The notes under the pieces: generated by a model
Told to the model about the DNA's origin: nothing
What the model saw: the letters and a program-made list of their open reading frames with translations, nothing else
The model's database searches: none
Source: CALFML01 sp044222245
GTDB lineage: Bacteria; Myxococcota_A; Polyangia; Palsa-1104; JAEUJZ01
Length of the DNA: 64,000 nt
Reading direction: 5' to 3'
Assembly (NCBI GenBank): GCA_044222245.1
Contig: JBGANQ010000032.1
Span: 23,158-87,157, forward strand
Position numbers and translations under genes: made by a program
Shown: positions 16,533 through 24,613 of the stretch, in pieces
Layout: each line of letters begins with the position of its first letter
How positions within the stretch are numbered: the first letter of the stretch is position 1

Positions 16533-18026
16533 ATGGAGACTTCGCAGTCGACCCTGCAGCCCCGCAGCGCCGCCGTCACTGAGTTTGTCCGCACCCCGCG
16601 CAAGATCCTCATCAACGGCAAGTGGGTTGCGTCGAGCAGCGGCAAGACCTTCCAGTCCTTCGACCCCTCAACCGGCGAGGTGCTGGCCCACGTCTACGAA
16701 GGCGACCGCGCCGACATCGACGCCGCGGTCAAGGCCGCCCGCGCCGCCTTTAACGGCCCCTGGTCGCGGCTGACGCCGTCAGAGCGCGGCCGCCTCATGT
16801 GGAAGCTTTCTGACCTCATCGAGCGGCACGCCGACGAGTTCGCGCAGCTGGAGTCGCTCGACAACGGCAAGCCGGTGGTCGTCGCCCGCGTCGCCGACGT
16901 CCGGTTGACCATCGACATGTTCCGCTACATGGCCGGCTGGTGCACCAAGATCGAAGGCAACACCCTGCCGCTGTCCGAGGCCGGCGAGTACTTCGCCTAC
17001 ACCTGCCGCGAGCCGGTGGGCGTGGTCGGCCAGATCATCCCGTGGAACTTCCCGCTGCTCATGGCCGCCTGGAAGCTGGCGCCGGCGCTGGCCGCCGGCT
17101 GCACGATCATCCTCAAGCCCGCCGAGCAGACGCCGCTGTCGGCGCTGCGCCTGGGCGAGCTGTTCGCCGAGGCCGGCTTCCCCGACGGCGTGGTCAACAT
17201 CGTGCCCGGCTTCGGCGAGACCGCCGGTGCCGCCCTGGCCAGCCACCCCGACGTCGACAAGGTCGCCTTCACCGGCTCGACCGAGGTCGGCCGGCTGATC
17301 GTGCAGGCGGCCACCGGCAACCTGAAGAAGGTGACCCTGGAGCTCGGTGGCAAGTCGCCCAACATCGTCCTGGCCGACGCCGACATCGAGGGCGCGATCG
17401 CCGGCGCCGCCAACGCGATCTTCTTCAACCACGGCCAGTGCTGCGTCGCCGGCTCGCGACTGTTCGTCGAGGACAAGATCTTCGACAAGGTGGTCGAGGG
17501 CGTGGCGGCGCGGGCCAAGAAGATCCGCCTCGGCCCCGGCCTGGATGAGAAGACCCAGATGGGACCTCTGGTCTCCGATGAGCAGCTGGCGCGCGTGAAG
17601 GGATACCTCGACAGCGGCGTCGCTGAGGGTGCCCGCGCCGCGGCCGGCGGTGGTCGGCACGGCGACAAGGGGTACTACATCCAGCCGACCGTGCTCGTCG
17701 ATGTGCGGCCCGACATGAAGGTCGTGCGCGAGGAGATCTTTGGCCCGGTGGTCACCGCCCACCCGTTCAAGTCGCTGGAGGACGTGCAGGTGCAGGCCAA
17801 CGACACCGTGTATGGCCTGGGCGCCGGCATCTGGACGCGCGATGTCAGCCGGGCGCACCGGCTGGCCAAGCAGCTGCGGGCCGGCACCGTGTGGGTGAAC
17901 TGCTACAACGTCTTTGACGCGGCGATGCCGTTTGGCGGCTACAAGCAGTCGGGCTGGGGCCGCGAGATGGGCCACAACGCGGTCGATCTGTACACGGAAG
18001 TAAAGTCGGTCTGCATCAAGCTGTAG
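16533..18026 (+). CDS. NAD(P)-dependent aldehyde dehydrogenase
   Basis: A 497-residue aldehyde dehydrogenase with all catalytic parts: N172 in PWNFP, K195 in LKPAEQTP, general base E270 in LELGGKSP, nucleophile Cys at 304 in GQCC, and EEIFGPV. It oxidises an aldehyde to the acid. The sequence resembles the betaine-aldehyde/retinal/phenylacetaldehyde group, which does not fix the substrate. A strong AGGAGG site is present and codon use is very uniform, which suggests high expression. It stands alone, followed by a strong hairpin. Confidence 0.95.
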   Translation: METSQSTLQPRSAAVTEFVRTPRKILINGKWVASSSGKTFQSFDPSTGEVLAHVYEGDRADIDAAVKAARAAFNGPWSRLTPSERGRLMWKLSDLIERHADEFAQLESLDNGKPVVVARVADVRLTIDMFRYMAGWCTKIEGNTLPLSEAGEYFAYTCREPVGVVGQIIPWNFPLLMAAWKLAPALAAGCTIILKPAEQTPLSALRLGELFAEAGFPDGVVNIVPGFGETAGAALASHPDVDKVAFTGSTEVGRLIVQAATGNLKKVTLELGGKSPNIVLADADIEGAIAGAANAIFFNHGQCCVAGSRLFVEDKIFDKVVEGVAARAKKIRLGPGLDEKTQMGPLVSDEQLARVKGYLDSGVAEGARAAAGGGRHGDKGYYIQPTVLVDVRPDMKVVREEIFGPVVTAHPFKSLEDVQVQANDTVYGLGAGIWTRDVSRAHRLAKQLRAGTVWVNCYNVFDAAMPFGGYKQSGWGREMGHNAVDLYTEVKSVCIKL

Positions 18027-18034
18027 TCATCGCC

Positions 18035-18064
18035 CACCGCCGGGGTCCTACAGCCCCGGCGGTG
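18035..18064. terminator. Candidate bidirectional terminator hairpin
   Basis: An 11-bp perfect stem (CACCGCCGGGG with CCCCGGCGGTG) around an 8-base loop, 8 bases after the dehydrogenase stop. It lies between convergent genes. It has no T run, so it could act as an RNA-stabilising or factor-assisted end rather than a classic terminator. Confidence 0.55.
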
Positions 18065-18107
18065 CGGGCGCCGGCGGTCCCGCGGGCGCGCCGGCGGCGA
18101 CCGGCGC

Positions 18108-18440
18108 TCAGTTGGCCGGCAGCAGCGCGGGGGCCATGCGCAGCACCGCGTAGATAAGGGCCAGCAGCGCCAGCATCACCAGCGACACCCACTCCAGCGG
18201 CAGGCGGTCGGCGAGGCGACGCTTGGCGAAGAAGCGCCCGGCGGAGCGGCGCTGGATGAGATCCGGCACCCGGCTGGCCAGATCCGGCGGCGCCGCGACC
18301 TTGTTGAGCTTGAGCTTGCCGAGCAGCGCCCGGGCGGCCTGGTCTTCGGCCTCGGCCGCCGGCGGCTCGGGCGCGGGACCGGCGGCGGGAGCTGGCTGCT
18401 GGGCGGCCGGGCTGGGAGACGGAGAGTCGGTGCTCGACAT
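18108..18440 (-). CDS. Small Pro/Ala-rich protein with one C-terminal membrane helix
   Basis: A 110-residue protein of Ser/Pro/Ala-rich N-terminus, a basic/helical middle and one helix (about 85-105). It follows the ECF sigma gene, whose TGA overlaps an in-frame GTG at 18485; AAGGA near 18450 favours the ATG at 18440. Its place after the sigma factor suggests an anti-sigma role, but the zinc anti-sigma motif (HxxxCxxC) is absent, so this is an inference from position. Confidence 0.6.
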   Translation of the reverse strand: MSSTDSPSPSPAAQQPAPAAGPAPEPPAAEAEDQAARALLGKLKLNKVAAPPDLASRVPDLIQRRSAGRFFAKRRLADRLPLEWVSLVMLALLALIYAVLRMAPALLPAN

Positions 18441-18481
18441 GCAAGAAGTTCCTTGTTCCTGGGGACCGGGAGAGCTCGCCG

Positions 18482-19069
18482 TCACTTGGTATGACGGGCA
18501 ATCTCCTCCTTCAGCGCCTGGCGCGCGCGGTGCAAGCGCGACTTGACGGTGCCCTCGGGGAGACCGGTGACCTGCATGATCTCCTCGTAGGACATCTCCT
18601 CGACATCGCGCAGGAGCAGCAGCAGCCGGTGCTCCTCCTCGAGCTTGCCGATGGCGCGCTGGACGATCTGCTCCAGCTGCGCCCCTTCCAGCACCTCGGC
18701 CGGCCCGGCCTGACCTTCGCCCAGGGTGCTGCCCGTGGTGTTCTGCAGGGTGCGCTCGGCCTGGGCGTCAAGCTCCGTGGTGGTCTTGTGGGCGCGGCGG
18801 CGCAGGTACTTGATGCGGTTTTTGCAGTGGTTGGCCGAGATCCGGTACAGCCACGTCGACAGCTTGGACTCGCCGCGGAAGCTGTCGATGGACTTGAAGA
18901 CGGTGACGAACACCTCCTGGGCGACGTCCTGGGCCTCGGCGTGGTTGCCCAGCATGCGGTAGATGAGGCCGTAGACCTTGTCCTGGTAGGTGCGCACGCA
19001 CAAGACAAATGCCTTCTCGTCGCGCTGCTGCAGGCGCCGGATGAGGTCTGCCTCGTCGCGCGCGTCCAT
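18482..19069 (-). CDS. ECF-family RNA polymerase sigma factor
   Basis: A 195-residue sigma factor. Region 2 (about 25-95) contains DVAQEVFVTVFKSIDSFRG and STWLYRISANHCKN. Region 4 (about 130-190) contains the helix-turn-helix EEIMQVTGLPEGTVKSRLHRAR. It has no regions 1 or 3, as in ECF members. It lies two bases after the outer-membrane protein gene and its stop overlaps the next start, so the three genes form one operon. It probably responds to an envelope stress. Confidence 0.95.
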   Translation of the reverse strand: MDARDEADLIRRLQQRDEKAFVLCVRTYQDKVYGLIYRMLGNHAEAQDVAQEVFVTVFKSIDSFRGESKLSTWLYRISANHCKNRIKYLRRRAHKTTTELDAQAERTLQNTTGSTLGEGQAGPAEVLEGAQLEQIVQRAIGKLEEEHRLLLLLRDVEEMSYEEIMQVTGLPEGTVKSRLHRARQALKEEIARHTK

Positions 19070-19071
19070 GC

Positions 19072-20253
19072 CTACTCTTTCACCAGCCGCAGCCCAAGGA
19101 GCGCGACCGACTCGTTGCCGCCGTCGACGCGCTGGCGCAGCGCGAAGTCGACGCCGATGCCGCGCTCGAGGTGGAAGTAGCCAAGGCCGGCGGTGACGTG
19201 GTGCGCCTCCAGCTCGGTGTCGTACAGGTAGCCGACGCGCAGCGGCACCCGGTCGGCGATCGAGTACTCGACGCCGCCGCCCACCCGCGCGGTGGTGCGG
19301 TCGGTCTGTTCGCTACAGGGATCCGGTTCGGCGCCCGTGCACATTTTGCTGCCGGTAAAGTTTATCACGGCGTCGGCCGCCAGCAGCCACCGCGACGACG
19401 GCCGGTAGGACAGCCCGATGCCGAGCCGCGAGGGCAGCTCGATGCCGTGCGGCCACAGGTTCTGGCCGACCACCGCCACCCGCAGCTCGTCCCACAGCCG
19501 GGCCGTCACCCCCAGGTCGAAGGTGACCACGTGCCCGACGCTGCCCAGGTCGACGTTGCGGTCGGCGTCGATGAGCGGGCTCTGATAGTTGAAATCGGCT
19601 GGCACGCTGCCATCGGTCAGCTGCGAGGTCAGGGTGTAGTAGCCGTACTTGAGCGAGCCGCCGATGCTGAACCGCTCGGTGATCGGCACGGCGACGACGA
19701 CCCCGGACTCGCTGCCGGTGCGGACGATCTTGGAGCTCTCGACCAGCACCAGCCGCCCGGTGTTGCCGCCCTCGGGCAGCCGGTAGGAGAAGTGCGGCGT
19801 CTCGTAGATGAAGTTGTAGTACAGCCCAAGCGCCAGGTACCGCTGCGACACCGAGTCGCTGATCGAGGCGTGCGCGATGTGGCCCAGCGTCTGCACCCGC
19901 AGGCTGTAGAACGCCGTCCCGGCGAACTGCCTGGAGATCGCGATGCCCGACGGATTGATCAGGGACCCTTCGGCGCCGGTGGCAGCGGCGCGCATCGACT
20001 CGCCCATGGCCAGCGAGCGGACCCCGACCGCCGGCTCGGCGGCCCGCGCGGCGCCGGTCACCCCAAAGAGCGCGCCGGCAGCGAGCAGGCCCAGGCCAGA
20101 TGCCCAGCGGCCGCTGCGTCCCCACCGCTGCCGGCTCCGCCCGTGCTCACTTGGGACTTGCTCTGGTTCGGGCGTGGCGTGACTCGGTGCAAGGCGGGTC
20201 CGGTCCGGACGATTCATATGCTGCATCATAGCGGTCGACCGCCCGCTGTCCAT
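19072..20253 (-). CDS. Outer-membrane beta-barrel protein (PorV/FadL-like)
   Basis: A protein of about 393 residues with a long Arg-rich leader, a hydrophobic signal sequence ending near ARAAEPAVG, and the start SLAMGESMRAAATGAEGSLINPSG, typical of the PorV/PorQ and OmpP1/FadL-like barrels. The rest is strand-rich (FSIGGSLKYGYY, VVTFDLGVTARL, LGIGLSYRPSS, VALLGLRLVKE). In-frame ATGs at 20229, 20226 and 20217 are alternative starts. First gene of the sigma operon; it may be the envelope sensor or output. Confidence 0.75.
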   Translation of the reverse strand: MDSGRSTAMMQHMNRPDRTRLAPSHATPEPEQVPSEHGRSRQRWGRSGRWASGLGLLAAGALFGVTGAARAAEPAVGVRSLAMGESMRAAATGAEGSLINPSGIAISRQFAGTAFYSLRVQTLGHIAHASISDSVSQRYLALGLYYNFIYETPHFSYRLPEGGNTGRLVLVESSKIVRTGSESGVVVAVPITERFSIGGSLKYGYYTLTSQLTDGSVPADFNYQSPLIDADRNVDLGSVGHVVTFDLGVTARLWDELRVAVVGQNLWPHGIELPSRLGIGLSYRPSSRWLLAADAVINFTGSKMCTGAEPDPCSEQTDRTTARVGGGVEYSIADRVPLRVGYLYDTELEAHHVTAGLGYFHLERGIGVDFALRQRVDGGNESVALLGLRLVKE

Positions 20254-20348
20254 CTCCGCCCGCGGCCGGGCCGCCGCTACCGCTGGCTGCGCCCAGGCTT
20301 CGCCGCCGCTGCCCCCCGAAACCGAAGGCCTGTGTTAGAAGCTAGTGC

Positions 20349-22061
20349 ATGTTCCGACAAAACGCTCGCCCGCGCCGGCGGCTCGTGCGGCTCGCCTTGC
20401 TCCTTGGCAGCCTGGGGCTTCTGCTGCTTGTCGCCAACCAGCTGTTCCTGCGCTTTACCCGCATCGGCCCGCCGCCGGGGGCCGGGGTAGGTGTCGCGCG
20501 CCCCGCGGTCCAGATGCGCGGCCTGCGCGAGTACATCGGCCCCAGCTGGGCCGGCCGCGAGCGCGGCATCTGGGAGTTCCACCTGACCGGCGAGCCGTTC
20601 TCGCTCGGCTACGCGCACGGGCGCCTGGGCACCCGGCTGGTCCTGGAGACCGAGCAGTACATGTTCGGCGAGATGCACCGCTACGTCCCCTCGACGGCGG
20701 CGCTGGCGATGATTCGCCTGGGCGTGCTGTTGCGCTACCGCAACCTGCCGCAGCACATCTCCCCAGCGCTGCGGCTGGAGTTCGCCGGCATGGCGGAGGG
20801 TCAGCCGGACGAGCACGGCGACTTTCTCCCCATCTACCACCGCATCGTCTTCTACCACGCCCTGCACGACATCACCCAGACCCTGGAGCACTCGCCGATG
20901 CTCGGCTGCACCGCGCTCACCGCCGCCGGCAGCGCCACCCGCGACGGCCACATGCTGATCGGCCGCAACTTCGACTTCGAAGGGCCGCCGATCTTCGATC
21001 GCGACAAGGCGGTGCTGCTGTTCAAGCCGCCGGGCAAGCTGGCGTTCGCCTCGGTGGCCTGGGCCGGCATGGTCGGGGTGGTGACCGGGCTCAATGTCGA
21101 GGGCATCTACGCCTCGGTGAACGCCCTGCGCAGCGATGACAAGAGCGACCACGGGGTGCCGGTCGAGCTCTTGCTGCGCGAGGTGCTGGAGTCGGCGCAC
21201 TCGCTGGACGAGGCCATCGCCATCATCAAGAAGCAGCCGGTGCTGGTGCCCGACCTGTACCTGCTCGCCGATGGCAAGACCGGCGAGTCGGCGGTGGTCG
21301 AGCGCTCGCCCGGGCGGGCCGCGGTGCGCCGCAGCCGGGACAGCGGCGACATCCTGGGCCTGGCCAACCATGCCCTTACCCCGGAGTTTCAGGGCGACCA
21401 GGAAAACGAGCGCCTGCGCACGGGCCTGACCTCGGGGGCGCGCATGGCGCGGGTCGAGGAGCTGCTGCACCGTCAGCGCGGCCAGCTCGATCCGCTGGCG
21501 GTGCAGGCGATCCTGCGCGACAAGCGCGGGCTGGGCGACCAGCCGCTTGGCCTTGGCAACCGCAACGCCCTGGACGCCCTTATCGCCACCCACTCGGTGG
21601 TGGTCGATGCGACCGACCTTATCTTGTGGGTGGGCATCGGCCCGCACGCGCTCGGGCGCTACGTCGGCTTTGATCTGCGCCGCGAGCTGCTCGGGCAGGA
21701 TCGCCCCCAGCCGCCCGAGCTGCCCGAGGATCCGATCCAGCACAGCGAGGACTTCCGCGCCTACGGGCAGGCCCAGCGGGCCCTGGAAGCGGCGGCGGCG
21801 ATGGCGCAGCAGGGGCGCCTGGACCACGCCATTGAAGAAGCCTCGCTGGCCGTCACCCTGCAGCCGCTGTCGCCCGACGCCCAGCTGCTGCTCGCCGACC
21901 TGCACCAGCAGCGCGCCAAGAGCCTGTCGTCCTCGGCGCAAAAGGCCGAGCAGCGCGCCGAGCAGGAGCGCGCCAAGGCCGCCTACCAGCGCTTCCTCAC
22001 CTTGTATCCCCCCTACAAGCGCGACATCGTGCGCGCCGAAGCGGCGGTACGCGCCCCGTAG
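20349..22061 (+). CDS. C45-family (acyl-CoA:6-APA acyltransferase-like) hydrolase with TPR tail
   Basis: A 570-residue membrane-anchored protein. A TM helix spans about 12-34. The C45/AAT-type Ntn-hydrolase domain covers about 75-450: residues FSLGYAHG, nucleophile Cys187 in MLGCTAL, then RNFDFEG and GVVTGLNVEGI. These enzymes cleave or transfer amides/acyl groups after autocatalytic processing; here Cys187 is well inside the protein, so the N-terminal part would be released or remain bound. A helical TPR-like tail follows from about 475. It is divergent from the sigma operon. The substrate is unknown. Confidence 0.82.
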   Translation: MFRQNARPRRRLVRLALLLGSLGLLLLVANQLFLRFTRIGPPPGAGVGVARPAVQMRGLREYIGPSWAGRERGIWEFHLTGEPFSLGYAHGRLGTRLVLETEQYMFGEMHRYVPSTAALAMIRLGVLLRYRNLPQHISPALRLEFAGMAEGQPDEHGDFLPIYHRIVFYHALHDITQTLEHSPMLGCTALTAAGSATRDGHMLIGRNFDFEGPPIFDRDKAVLLFKPPGKLAFASVAWAGMVGVVTGLNVEGIYASVNALRSDDKSDHGVPVELLLREVLESAHSLDEAIAIIKKQPVLVPDLYLLADGKTGESAVVERSPGRAAVRRSRDSGDILGLANHALTPEFQGDQENERLRTGLTSGARMARVEELLHRQRGQLDPLAVQAILRDKRGLGDQPLGLGNRNALDALIATHSVVVDATDLILWVGIGPHALGRYVGFDLRRELLGQDRPQPPELPEDPIQHSEDFRAYGQAQRALEAAAAMAQQGRLDHAIEEASLAVTLQPLSPDAQLLLADLHQQRAKSLSSSAQKAEQRAEQERAKAAYQRFLTLYPPYKRDIVRAEAAVRAP

Positions 22062-22244
22062 CCCCCCTGGCCCCGGCAGGCTGGGGCAGAACGCAGCGAG
22101 CGGTCCAAGCTCGAGGTTGGGCTCGGACGCGCGGCGGTACGGCCGGCCCATGCCCGAGCCCGAGCCCGAGCCCCAGAATGGCCGCGTGGGAGTTTTTCCT
22201 CAGCCTGCTAGCCGTCGGCGCAGAACTTTGCGAAGATCTCTTCC

Positions 22245-23030
22245 ATGCTGCACGGTTTTACCCTGCTTTCGCCAGCGCAGGCCCAGGTCGCCCGCGCCGT
22301 CCTGGACGAGGAGTCGACCCGCCGCCGCCACATCGTGGTGTACCTGAGCGGCGCTCACGCCTACGGCTTCCCCTCGCCCGACAGCGACCTTGACCTCAAG
22401 GGGATCCACCTTGCCGCGACCGAGTCCTTCCTCGGCCTGCGACCGCCCCAGCTGACCTACGACCGGATGGGCTTTGTCGACGACATCGAGATCGACTACA
22501 CGTCCAACGAGCTCGGCCCGGCGCTGGCCGGCATCCTCAAGGGCAACGGCAACTTCCTGGAGCGCGTGCTCGGGGCCGCCACCCTGCTCACCTCTCCCCT
22601 GCACAGCGAGCTGGCGCCGCTTGTCCACAAGTGCCTGAGCCGGCGGGTGCACGCCCACTACCACGGCTTTGCCACCAGCCAGCTGCGCGCCCTGACGGCT
22701 TCGCCCACGGTGAAAAAGACCCTGTACGTGCTGCGCACGGCGCTGACCGGGGCGCATCTTTTGCGCACCGCCGAGCTTGTGACCGACATCACCAAGCTTC
22801 TGGACGAGCCCGACTTTGCGCCCGCCCACGAGCTGGTCACCGCCAAGCTGCGCGGCGAGCGCACCGTGCTCGGGGAGGCCGAGCGGGGGCGCTGGGAGTC
22901 GCTGCTCGCCCGCGCCTTCACGCGCCTTGACGCCGCCGCCGCGGCAAGCCCGCTGCCGGCCGAGCCGGCGCCCCCGGCCGTCGCCGAGCTGGAGCAGTGG
23001 CTGATCGCGACGCGCCGCGCTTCCTTTTAA
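22245..23030 (+). CDS. Predicted nucleotidyltransferase (YcgL-like)
   Basis: A 261-residue protein with the nucleotidyltransferase signature SGAHAYGFPSPDSDLDLKGI near residues 35-54: the GS-like turn is GA here, and the two metal aspartates are in DSDLD. Helical remainder as in the YcgL/COG3541 family. These enzymes have been proposed to modify nucleotides or tRNA. GA replacing the usual GS is a small deviation. Nothing next to it clarifies the role. Confidence 0.8.
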   Translation: MLHGFTLLSPAQAQVARAVLDEESTRRRHIVVYLSGAHAYGFPSPDSDLDLKGIHLAATESFLGLRPPQLTYDRMGFVDDIEIDYTSNELGPALAGILKGNGNFLERVLGAATLLTSPLHSELAPLVHKCLSRRVHAHYHGFATSQLRALTASPTVKKTLYVLRTALTGAHLLRTAELVTDITKLLDEPDFAPAHELVTAKLRGERTVLGEAERGRWESLLARAFTRLDAAAAASPLPAEPAPPAVAELEQWLIATRRASF

Positions 23031-23216
23031 TACTGCGCTGCTCCCAGCCTCTGCCAGGCCCCAGGCCAGCCGCGATCCGTGGGGCCGCCAGCGCCCAGGT
23101 GTTTTATGGCCAGACCAATTTTCTCAATATTTTCTGCGAACATGATTTTTGTATGTCCAAATGCCTGAAAAGCGCAGTACTATTTGGCTATCGCGACATC
23201 AAGTCGCTCTACTTCC

Positions 23217-24203
23217 ATGAGGGTCTATACCGCCATCATGCGCTGGAGCACAGCCATCCTGGGCGGGTCTGGGCTGCTTCTTTCGAGCCTGGTCCACGCA
23301 GAGCATCGCTCGGTAAACCCCGAGGAACACCTGCCGCGCCTGCGCCCAGTGCTCAAGGGTGCGCTGTATCGCTCGGGCACCCCGAGCGACCCGGCCTTAC
23401 AAGCGCTGTGCGAGTCAGGGTGGAAGCGGGTCTACTCGCTTTACGGGGAGCACACCACGCAGACCGGCCCGCGCAACAGCAGCATGCTGCGCCACGGCCG
23501 CGATGTACGCACCTGTCAGGCCGAAAACGGCGGCCAGCGCAGCCTGGAGTGGCGCTCGGCGCCATCGAGCCGGATGCGCAACCTGCCGGCCATCTTCGCC
23601 GACATCATCGACAGCGTGCGCAACCCCGACCACGGCCCGGTGCTGGTGCACTGCTGGAACGGGCTGCACTACGCGGGCATGGTCTCGGCGCTGGCGCTGC
23701 GCCAGTTCTGTGGTCTGACCACTGAACAGGCGGAGGCCTACTGGCGCGCCAACGCCAACCGCGGCGCCAACTATCCGCTGATCATCGCCAACCTGCAGAG
23801 CTTCAAGCCGATCCCCGACCTCATGCTCACCCCCGAGGAGCAGGCCGCGGTCTGCCCGGATCTGAGCAAGTCGTACCTGATCAACGCCGACGCCCGCACC
23901 GGCGCCCTGACGCCGTCCAAGTACGCCTCCGCCGCGCACAGCAGCGCCGCCGGCCGCAGCAGCCTGGAAGGCAAAGAGCGCGAGCGCGACAAGGACGGCG
24001 CCGGCAGCGAGACGCCGCGGCGGAACCCGGAGTATGTGCCGGCCCAGCCGGTGCAGCTGGACGTCCCGCGCTCGCCGCAGTCGCCGACCCCGCAGTCGCA
24101 GCCGACCCCGCCGGTCAGCGCGCCGGCGGTGGGTGCGACCAGCGCCAACCAGCCGCGGCCGCAGACCGCCGGGCCCATCCGCCAGCTGCCCGCCAAGGGA
24201 TAG
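23217..24203 (+). CDS. Exported phosphatase-fold protein without the P-loop arginine
   Basis: A 328-residue protein with a signal peptide ending near LVHA. Residues of about 40-200 resemble the cysteine (dual-specificity/tyrosine) phosphatase fold, with the loop VLVHCWNGLHYAG. C146 is present but the position six residues on, normally Arg, is Tyr152. A long Ser/Pro/Gln-rich tail (about 235-328) follows. I set the start at ATG 23217; a later ATG at 23238 also gives a signal peptide. It may bind phosphorylated targets, or use a different group. AT-rich DNA precedes it. Confidence 0.72.
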   Translation: MRVYTAIMRWSTAILGGSGLLLSSLVHAEHRSVNPEEHLPRLRPVLKGALYRSGTPSDPALQALCESGWKRVYSLYGEHTTQTGPRNSSMLRHGRDVRTCQAENGGQRSLEWRSAPSSRMRNLPAIFADIIDSVRNPDHGPVLVHCWNGLHYAGMVSALALRQFCGLTTEQAEAYWRANANRGANYPLIIANLQSFKPIPDLMLTPEEQAAVCPDLSKSYLINADARTGALTPSKYASAAHSSAAGRSSLEGKERERDKDGAGSETPRRNPEYVPAQPVQLDVPRSPQSPTPQSQPTPPVSAPAVGATSANQPRPQTAGPIRQLPAKG

Positions 24204-24220
24204 CCAGCCCAAGGAAGCGC

Positions 24221-24562
24221 ATGCGCGGGACCCCGGACTCGCCACCGGCCCAGCCCCTGCCGCCGGCGCGCGGGGCCCGGCTCGCCGCGCTCTTGCTGGC
24301 TCTGCTGGCCCTGCTGCTCGGGCTGCGGGTGCCGCTGGCCGGTGGTCGCAGCGTCGCCCTGGGCGTCATCGTCGGTCTGGTCGCCGGCGCGGTCGCCCTG
24401 GTGCTGGGACTTGGGGCGCGCACCCAGGCGCTGCAGGCCGGGGCGCCGGTCGGCTGGTACACCGCGGCGGTGGCCCTTGCGGTGGCTGGGACGCTCTTGT
24501 GCACCCTGTGGGTCGTGCTGCTGTTCGCGATCGCCCCCATCCTGCACGGCGCGACCGGCTAG
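24221..24562 (+). CDS. Small three-helix membrane protein
   Basis: A 113-residue protein with three hydrophobic helices (about 20-38, 44-65 and 78-105) after a Pro-rich N-terminus. AAGGAA lies 5 bases before the ATG and 17 bases separate it from the previous stop, so it is probably co-transcribed with the phosphatase-fold gene. No family is recognised. Confidence 0.6.
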   Translation: MRGTPDSPPAQPLPPARGARLAALLLALLALLLGLRVPLAGGRSVALGVIVGLVAGAVALVLGLGARTQALQAGAPVGWYTAAVALAVAGTLLCTLWVVLLFAIAPILHGATG

Positions 24563-24613
24563 TTTCTCCTTTTCCGCGGCGCGCCTCCTCAAGTACCTTC
24601 CAAAGCCATCACC

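Noticed and set aside
22142..22175. Short GAGCCC hexamer repeat
   Set aside because: Four imperfect copies in a gap; too short and common at this GC content to count as a designed array.
23100..23216. AT-rich spacer as an origin or RNA gene
   Set aside because: It is AT-rich for this genome, but I find no repeats, hairpins or promoter pair with correct spacing; it is probably just the promoter region of the following gene.
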